Shown piece after piece: positions 57,477 through 64,000 of a stretch of 64,000 bases of DNA. The position numbers were made by a program, and so were the translations under genes. Location: the NCBI GenBank assembly GCA_015680685.1, contig MNCI01002996.1, forward strand, positions 377,439-441,438. The letters are read 5' to 3'. The notes beneath the pieces were generated by a model, which was not told the DNA's origin, did not search any database, and worked only from the letters and a program-made list of their open reading frames with translations. This stretch comes from Gnetum montanum. Its lineage: Eukaryota > Streptophyta > Gnetopsida > Gnetales > Gnetaceae. Every line of letters starts with the position of its first letter. The stretch's first letter is position 1.

Positions 57477-59130
57477 ATGACCAAGAAGATTGATAGTTTG
57501 GAAAGTTTAAAAGTTTCAAAAGATATTCTAGATTCTAAGACTGATTCTTCATCAAAAGAAGAAAAGGAAGTTTTTGAATTGGCAACAAGTAGTGGAGTGA
57601 AAACTAGAAGATCAAGAAGATCACCCATTGTATCTGATTTATCGATTTGTAAGAGAAGATCTAGAAAGTGTAAGAGTTCAATTATCCAACGGAATAGGAT
57701 GGCAAATCCTTGGCAAAGAGTTACACCCTTAGGATTTCAAAATTACAATGATATTCCTAAGGTAGTTTACAAATATTTGCCTGAGCCTTTCATTCCTGGA
57801 AAAGCTTATTTAGCTGAAAAATATATTCACATGTTTGAGTTAGCTTTAGCTCATGCAAATATTCAACATGAAGATCAAGCTTGTAGGTTGTTTGTATCAA
57901 ATCTAAAGGATATGGCTCAGATTTGGTATTCAAACTTACCAAGTAATAGTATTACAAGTTGGGATGACATGAAGAATCTTTTCTTGGCCCAGTTTGGTAA
58001 TCAATTAGATCAACAACAACTATACTGTGGGCTGATACAAGCTAAGCAAGGAGTTAAAGAGTCAATTAGAGATTTTAACATCAAGTTTCAACGAATTTGT
58101 GGACTCTTTCAAAGACAATATAGGCCATCAGAAGAAATGCTTAAAGAAACTTATCTTAAGGCTGTCAACCCCAACATTTCAATTTGGTTAAGGAGAACTC
58201 CAAACTTAACTACACTAAATGACTACTTTAGTGAAGCTATACAGTTAGAAAAATAGTTGAACTTGAATCCTGAAGAAAATATTGCAATTCAAAAAAGAGA
58301 AGAAAGAGTTATGATTCCTATGCAAGATTTTGCTCAATTTAAAGCTTTACCAGGTCCATCTCATGTTAAGATAGAGCAAGAACATGAAAGAGTAGGATCT
58401 GAAAAAGGACAATTAATGAGAGATATGTCTAACAAAATAGTGAAGCTTGAAAAAGCTTTGGCAAGAGTTAATATCAAGGAAGAAAGGAAAAGTAGAAAGC
58501 ATAAACATCAAGACACTAAGTTAGCAGAAGATGAGGATGAAAGTGACCTTATTATGTCCAACTTTCTTGATATTGAATCTAATAATGAGTTATCTAGTGT
58601 TCACTATGCAAGTAAATCTTCTAGCAATGGATCAAGTGATACTTCTTCTCTATCAAGTTTTTAAGAAGATATGTCATTAGATGAAGAATGCAATAACAAT
58701 GAGGAAAATGGATATAGTCTCCGATCAAAAGAAAGACTAACTACTTCTAGACCCCCAAATGTTATTACTGATCCATCTACTAAGAGAAAAGCTTTTGAGC
58801 CAAATAGAAGAGATAAGAATAAAGGTAAAGACAATCAAGTAGAGAAAAGTACTTCAAATTAGTCTTTTAATAAATGGATAAGGAAACCAAGCTTTATTGG
58901 TGATGGAGAGTATGATTTGATTGAAGACCTTAAACATGTCAAGGCCAATATTAGCCTTTATCAGTTGCTTCAAATAGGAGATCAGCAAAGAAAGACCTTA
59001 GAGTTCATTAAAGGTAAAAGAAGAGTTAGAGAATCAGAGTTAAGTTATGTGTCTAATAATGATGAGAAATTAAAGACCTCGTATGATAAGGAAGCTCCTC
59101 CTTTTCTTTTGACAATGAAATGAAAGGATA
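57477..59130 (+). pseudogene. Gag of Tat-like element G
   Basis: Starts ATGACCAAGAAG and stays in one frame. A Retrotrans_gag-type region spans about 57690-58250, with AEKYIHMFELALAHANI, ACRLFVSNLKDMAQIWYSNL and SWDDMKNLFLAQFGNQ. The following linker is Lys/Glu/Ser-rich with possible coiled-coil. In-frame stops are at 58254 (TAG), 58662 (TAA), 58860 (TAG) and 59121 (TGA); no frameshift is seen. No classic CCHC knuckle is visible. The first 259 codons are intact. Confidence 0.85.
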
Positions 59131-59147
59131 AATACTTACATAATTCT

Positions 59148-59453
59148 TTGGTTGATTCTAGAGCTACGTCTACTATAATGCCATTGTCTATATGTAAGAA
59201 TCTTGGTTTGATTCCTAAAAAATCAATTAAAAAGATTGTTCAAGTGGATAAAAGTAGAGTGAAGATTGTGGGTCAATTACCAAATGTTCTATTGGAAATT
59301 GCTTCTAAACATCGCATTAGAAGTAGAGTAACTATTCAAGTGGTAGATATACCAGATTCACATAGTCTCTTATTGAGTAGAAGTTGGAGTAAGAACTTCT
59401 CAGGTTACATATCCACAAATTATTCTCACATGTGGCTATCTTGGAAAGGATAA
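59148..59453 (+). pseudogene. Protease of element G, active-site Gly lost
   Basis: Same frame as gag. The active site reads VDSRATSTIMP, where retropepsins have D-S/T-G; the Gly codon is AGA (Arg). Downstream SLLLSRSWSKNF replaces the usual LLGRxW segment. A TAA stop at 59451 ends this open stretch. Confidence 0.8.
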
Positions 59454-59599
59454 CCAAATCATATATATATCTATAGCGAACCTTTGATGATAGATAATAT
59501 TACTTCAAATGAAAAAAGTAAAATGGTTGAAAAAGGAGGTGTTGAAAACAAAATTTGTACACTCCAAGAAAGTTATAGTCCTGAAAAAGAATAGTCAAA

Positions 59600-59945
59600 G
59601 AAAGAGGATAAATGGGAGTTATACTTTGATGGTTCGTGCAATTCAAAAGGTGCAGGAGTTGGTATAGTTATATTCAAGAATGGTTCACCTGAAATTCTCA
59701 AAGCAATNAGAATAGCTCTAGACAAAAAGATCAGAGTAATCACTATAAAAGGAGACTCAAGATTAGTTTGTGAACAAGTAAAGGGTAACTGTGTAATAAA
59801 GAGCTCATTCTTGAGACCTTATAAGCAACTTGCTTGTAAGATGTTAGATCAGTTCCAACATTGCCAAATAGAGCATATAAACAGAGCAGAGAATCTTATA
59901 GTAGATGATTTGGATATGCAGCTTCAACATTGGATATGCCAATAA
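59600..59945 (+). pseudogene. Additional RNase H domain of element G, upstream of RT
   Basis: WELYFDGSCNSKGAGVGIVI opens an RNase H fold of the additional (archaeal-like, aRNH) type found in dual-RNase H Tat elements; catalytic Asp in YFDGS, a later Asp in KGDSRLV, and VDDL near the end. The middle, which should hold the catalytic Glu of an AEYEA-like helix, is missing exactly around an undetermined base at 59707. A one- or two-base frameshift near 59908 precedes AASTLDMP. The domain lies between protease and RT. Confidence 0.82.
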
Positions 59946-60082
59946 TAGAAAATTACAAAAATGTAATGGTTGAGGAAGAACATCAGCCATCAGTACCAGA
60001 TAATATAAGACATTTACAAGTATTTGAAGATGATGATCAAGTACTAAGATTTATGAAAAATAAACAAGAATTTGAGGGTTAA

Positions 60083-61170
60083 GTGATACCTGAAACATCA
60101 TCAAATTCCAAAGCTAATTTCATTCCAAAAAGGATGATTGACTTGGAACATGAGTTGAAGAAAAATTTACTTACCAGAAAGGATATACATAACTCAGATA
60201 GTCAAGCTTTCACGGTAGTGAATTTTGGATTAGACAAGATGCCAAAGATGTTGAATGTTACAAAGGAAAGAGATTTGAGTTTCAAGAAAAAATTGTTAAC
60301 ATGTCTAAGAAATAATTTGGACAATTTTGCTTGGTCTTATGATGATCTTAAAGCTTTTAGGCAAGATGTGATGACACATAAAATTCCTTTAATAGAAGGT
60401 TGTAAAATAGTCAAGTAAAAATAAAGGAAATTTAATCCATCATTTGAACCAGCTATGGAAGCCAAAATCAAGAAGTTGTTACAAGCACGAATCATATATC
60501 CAATACGATATTCAACATGGCTTTCTAATCTTGTTCCCGTGAGGAAGAAAAATGGTGATATAAGGCTTTGTGTAGACTTTAGAAATCTGAATGATGCCTC
60601 AAAAAAGGATAAGTATCCACTTCCAAGAATTGATGAGATGCTGATTAAAGTCTCAGGTTGTCAAGTATATTCTTTCTTATATGGTTTTTCAGGATATAAT
60701 CAAATAGTGGTAGATAAAAATGATAGATACAAAACATCATTTATCACCAAATGGGAAAATTTCGCTTATCAAAGAATGCCATTTGGATTGTCAAATGCTG
60801 GAGCTACTTTCCAAAGAGCAATGGATTTAGCATTCAAGGACTTATTAGGAAAATTTGTGGTGGTTTATTTGGATGATATTACAATATTCTCAAAGAAGAA
60901 GGAAAATCATATAAATCATCTCCAGCAAGTTTTCGACAGATGTCGTGAGTTTGGCATTTCAGTAAATCCTAAGAAGTGTATCTTCGGGGTTAAATCCGGA
61001 AGCCTATTAGGCCATGTGATATGTCAAGAAGGAATTGTCATAGACAATTCCCGAATTTAAGCAGTACAGAATATTGAGCATCCCACAAGTAAGAAATCTC
61101 TTAGATCTTTCTTTGGGAAGATAAACTTTGTAAAAAAGTTCATCCTCGGGTTTACTGAAATTACCAAACC
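60083..61170 (+). pseudogene. Reverse transcriptase of element G
   Basis: The leader NNLDNFAWSYDDLKAF near 60315 precedes the polymerase. Motifs are LVPVRKKNGDIRLCVDFRNLN (60530), KYPLPRIDEML, SFLYGFSGYNQI, FAYQRMPFGLSNAGATFQRAMD, catalytic YLDD at 60866-60877 intact, FSKKKENHINHLQQVFDRCR and the LLGHVI segment. Stops occur near 60417 and 61059, without frameshift. The wording AGATFQRAMD and YLDDI is Tat-like, distinct from the FMDD Athila type of A and B. Confidence 0.9.
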
Positions 61171-61171
61171 T

Positions 61172-61576
61172 TTGATGCATATGCTAAAAAAGGATGTTCG
61201 AGTAGAGAAAACACCAAAGTCAGAGAGAGCTTTATTAGAAATCAAAAAGGCTATACAAGAGGCTCCATATTTGGTAAAGCCCAAGCTTAAAGAAGATTTT
61301 TGGTTATATTCTTTTGCTTCGAATGATTCTATCGTTGCTGTTTTGACACAAAGGGATAGTGAATGTCAAGATAAACCAATTGGATTTTTTGGGTATCAGT
61401 TGAAAGGTTCAGAGTTAAATTATTTAGACTTAGAGAAACAAGCTTTCGCAGTCATTAAAGCACTTCAGCATTTTAAATATTATTTGGAAAGTTCATTAGT
61501 CCATATTATGCTAATTGAACCTGCAGTTAAGAAATTCCTATCCCACAATGAGATTGGACTGAAAAGAGGAAAATGA
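61172..61576 (+). pseudogene. Ty3-type RNase H domain of element G, degenerate
   Basis: Follows RT in the usual place. The fold is visible (FWLYSFASNDSIVAVLTQ, SELNYLDLEKQAFAVIKALQHFKYYL), but the TDAS Asp and TDHKAL Asp positions are replaced, so catalysis is unlikely. Loss of the original RNase H is known in Tat elements that carry the additional domain. Confidence 0.78.
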
Positions 61577-61585
61577 CTTATAAAG

Positions 61586-62946
61586 TTGCAAAGTTTCAGA
61601 TTTTTATTAGAAATATGCAAAACAATTAAGGGAATGGGATTAGCTAAGTTAATGACTAGAGAAAGTGAAGTATGCACACTTGACACTCATGAAGAGAATT
61701 GGTATGATGATATTTTCAAATTTCTTAGTACAAGGAAAATCCCAAATAATTTAACTGTAAGCCAAAAGAGAGCTTTCTTCAAATGAGCACGAAGATTTGT
61801 TATTAAAGATGGTATATTATATAGAAAGGCTTTTCAGGGAGTTTTATTGGAATGTGTTCATAATGATCAAATTAGTTTCATTTTGAAACAATTTCATGAT
61901 CATTTGAATTTATTTTATGAATCCCCTAAGTCAACTATGCAACATATACTTCGATATGGATATTATTGGCCTTCCACGTATCAAGACATTAGTTCAAAAA
62001 TTCAAAAATGCTATAAATGTCAAATTCATGGGCCCAAGATTAAAAGGGCTAGAGCCCCTTTAAAGCCAGTAGTTGCAGATAGACCATTTTAGCAATGGGG
62101 TTTGGATTTTATTGGTACAATTACTCCTTTAAGAGCTGGACACAAGTTTATTCTCACAGCTACTGATTATTTCACTAAATGATTTGATGCAAAGGCTCTG
62201 AAAGGAAGTTCAGCATCAGACGTGATTAAGTTTTTAAAGGACCACATTCAAGTAGATTTGGTCTACCCGAAGTGTTAGTGTTAAATAATGGTCCTCCCTT
62301 CAAATCTGAAGAGTTTATCAGATGGGCATCTAAAAAATCCATTTTCTTATTTTCCTCATCAAATTATTATCCTCAAGGAAATGGCCTAGCAGAATCCACC
62401 AATAAAAAGCTTATAGCTTATATCAAGAAATCGATGGATGGGAATCCAGGAAATTGGATCGATTATCTACAATCCGTGTTATGGTTAGATCGAATTAGAT
62501 TCAAGAAAGCTATTGGGACGTCACCATATAACTTAGTTTATGGTTTGCTAGCAAGAATTACAAATAAGATTGTAAGCTCAGCTTCTGAATTTGTACAAAG
62601 ATATAGCGAAAAAGCTGATAAAGATAGAAGTTTCATGACTTTACTTATTAAAAGAGAAGTTGAAGTAAATAAAGCAAGGGATAATTTTTTATAGAATACC
62701 TCTCAAGTTAAAAGATGGTTTGATAGGAAAGCTTTGAAAAGAACTTTCAAGATAGGGGACCTTGTCCTATTATGGAATATGAAGAAACCAAATAAGTTTA
62801 CCCTGACATGGATTGGTCCCTTTCAAATTACAAAGCAATTGTCAGAGAATACTTACAAATTATCAACTTTGGATGGCATGAAATTGCAATTTCCATATAA
62901 TGTTTTGCATATAAAACATTATTTGGGACAATTGCATACAGCTTGA
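61586..62946 (+). pseudogene. Integrase of element G
   Basis: The linker is followed by a zinc domain with FHDHLNLFYESPKSTM, GYYWPSTYQD and CYKCQIHGP. The core shows WGLDFIG (first Asp, near 62099), LNNGPPFKS (second; Asp changed to Asn, 62281-62300) and NGLAESTNK (Glu). The C-terminal part has IGDLVLLW and FTLTWIGPFQI near 62750-62830. Stops are at 61574, 61784, 62090, 62179 and 62692, and a frameshift lies near 62255. The end at 62944-62946 (TGA) looks natural. Confidence 0.87.
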
Positions 62947-63313
62947 AGATGTCATTACACAAAATAATATATGTATATACCATTAGATAAATATTACTAA
63001 AAATATAGTATCAATTAATACGTTTAATTATGCTTTATTTAGATTAGAAAATAATTTTCCTTCAAGTGAGGCAAGTGGAAGCCTACAAGTGAAACAAGTG
63101 AAAATCTACAATTGTGACAAGTGGAGAAGGTGACTCATCCACTACTTGGTGAGGATTGTGACAAATGGTTGGAATGCCTAAAAATAAGGAAGCTTGGTTG
63201 AAGACTCTTGGATGGGAAATTCAAATTTTTAGCACCTCTATAAAGAGGGGTAAGTTGCCTAAAATTTCATCATCTTTCAATTCATGTTGAGTAGTGAAAG
63301 TTAGAGAGAGCTA
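62947..63313 (+). other. Non-coding spacer after element G pol
   Basis: AT-rich, with short repeats of CAAGTG(A/G)A. A TATA-like CTCTATAAAGAGG near 63235 lies about 80 bp before the next ATG, so this could be a promoter for the following frame. Confidence 0.45.
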
Positions 63314-63903
63314 ATGGAGTTTGAGAAAGCAATGAAAAAGCCTTTTATTCCATATGTGATGGGATGTTGCCCTGAGCATGTATTGAAGGCTTACCTAAAG
63401 GCTAGATCTTGTGGAGCTCCAAAAGAGTGTCCTTTTATAGCTTGGTTGTCTGATGAATTTTCTTTTCTCACTAGAGGTTTGGATATAGAGTCCAATGTTT
63501 GGGGGCAATATCAAGATTGATCCAAAGAAGAAGAAAAAGGAGAAGAGCAAACAACTAATGAAGAATCATCATGGGGATGGGGATAAGCTTTTGTCTCCCA
63601 AGAGGAAAATGAAGGCCCTAATGGAGAAGAACAGAAGAGCTCCTCTAAAAAATAAAATGAGAAAAGTGCTGAAGAGAAAGCTCCAGTAGATCAAGGTGAG
63701 AGCTCCACCAAGCCAGAGAGCAACAGAATCACCTTCATCAAATCAGAAATTTCCTATGAAACAGTTAGATAGATGAGGATTCCCACAAGGGTGACCCTCA
63801 CAATTCAATTTCCATCCCAAGAATAGTCTATGAAGGAATTGATGATGTATAGTTTGTTATTTTCCTTAGGAATGAGGTTTTTGTCCCATCATACCTTATG
63901 TTA
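63314..63903 (+). pseudogene. Unrecognised decayed ORF downstream of element G pol
   Basis: From ATG at 63314 one frame of about 196 codons is readable to TAA near 63903, with stops at 63518 (TGA), 63578 (TAA), 63653 (TAA), 63770 (TAG) and 63824 (TAG). The first 68 codons are open, with Cys-containing segment MGCCPEHVLKAYLKARSCGA. The middle is rich in Glu, Lys and Ser, and the end holds TRVTLTIQFPSQE. I do not recognise the family. It could be a 3' accessory gene of element G or a 5' ORF of another element starting at the TATA-like box. Confidence 0.5.
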
Positions 63904-64000
63904 AATGGGAATTTTCCTCAAAAAAAGATTTTTTTTTACTGTAAAAATTCAATGGAAGTTTTAGTATGTTTCAGTTTTAAAGTGAGGCTGCATAAATTTC
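63904..64000. other. Window end, nothing recognised
   Basis: AT-rich sequence with no identifiable feature. Confidence 0.4.

Noticed and set aside
1-64000. tRNA or rRNA genes
   Set aside because: No cloverleaf-like or rRNA-like segment was recognised by eye; a dedicated tRNA scan was not possible.

Overview
This window looks like repeat-rich nuclear DNA from a plant with a large genome. Nearly all recognisable coding sequence is LTR-retrotransposon protein of the plant Ty3/gypsy Athila and Tat lineages, mostly old and broken by stop codons. Only two stretches look like host genes. The scattered, decayed, nested pattern would fit a conifer or another large-genome seed plant, but nothing here fixes the species.

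Layout, left to right. 1-3003: a minus-strand Athila-like remnant (element E) with an LTR fused to a half gag and no pol. 4604-5353: a probable host gene on the minus strand, a two-exon WW-domain protein resembling CURLY FLAG LEAF 1. 6949-7022: a short 13-bp repeat. 7976-8454: a possible LTR with a tRNA-Met-like primer site. 8513-10574: a complete miniature LTR element (M) with a 5-bp target duplication, only 115 bp between its LTRs and a 158-bp minisatellite inside the LTR.

11001-38324: a nest of three same-strand Athila-like elements. Element A is the host. Element B (12154-21938, duplication AGTAT) sits in A's gag. Element C (30129-37644, duplication GATAG) sits in A's 3' LTR. A and B carry decayed gag-pro-RT-RNase H-integrase. 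C has gag and protease only, with RT, RNase H and integrase cleanly missing. 39484-41122: a GA microsatellite, a degenerate minisatellite and an older Athila-like scrap (D).

41335-54440: a minus-strand Tat-like element (F) with integrase and a large 32-37-bp satellite in its 3' region. It is split by element T (46274-54266, duplication GATGT). T has long LTRs, a primer site, a polypurine tract and one uninterrupted-by-frameshift gag-protease frame carrying ten stop codons. It lacks RT, RNase H and integrase and carries its own 37-bp satellite. 54666-55456: a broken 5' fragment of a DEAD-box RNA helicase 24-like host gene, minus strand.

55806-64000: a Tat-like element (G) on the plus strand, in the order gag, protease, extra RNase H, RT, degenerate RNase H, integrase, followed by an unrecognised decayed ORF.

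In autonomous elements of these families, Gag builds the particle, protease matures it, RT/RNase H copies RNA to DNA using a host tRNA, and integrase inserts it. C, T and M would all need pol proteins from other elements. The main themes are therefore nested insertion, repeated emergence of gag-protease elements without polymerase, satellite arrays growing inside Tat-like elements, and decay mainly by transition-type nonsense changes.
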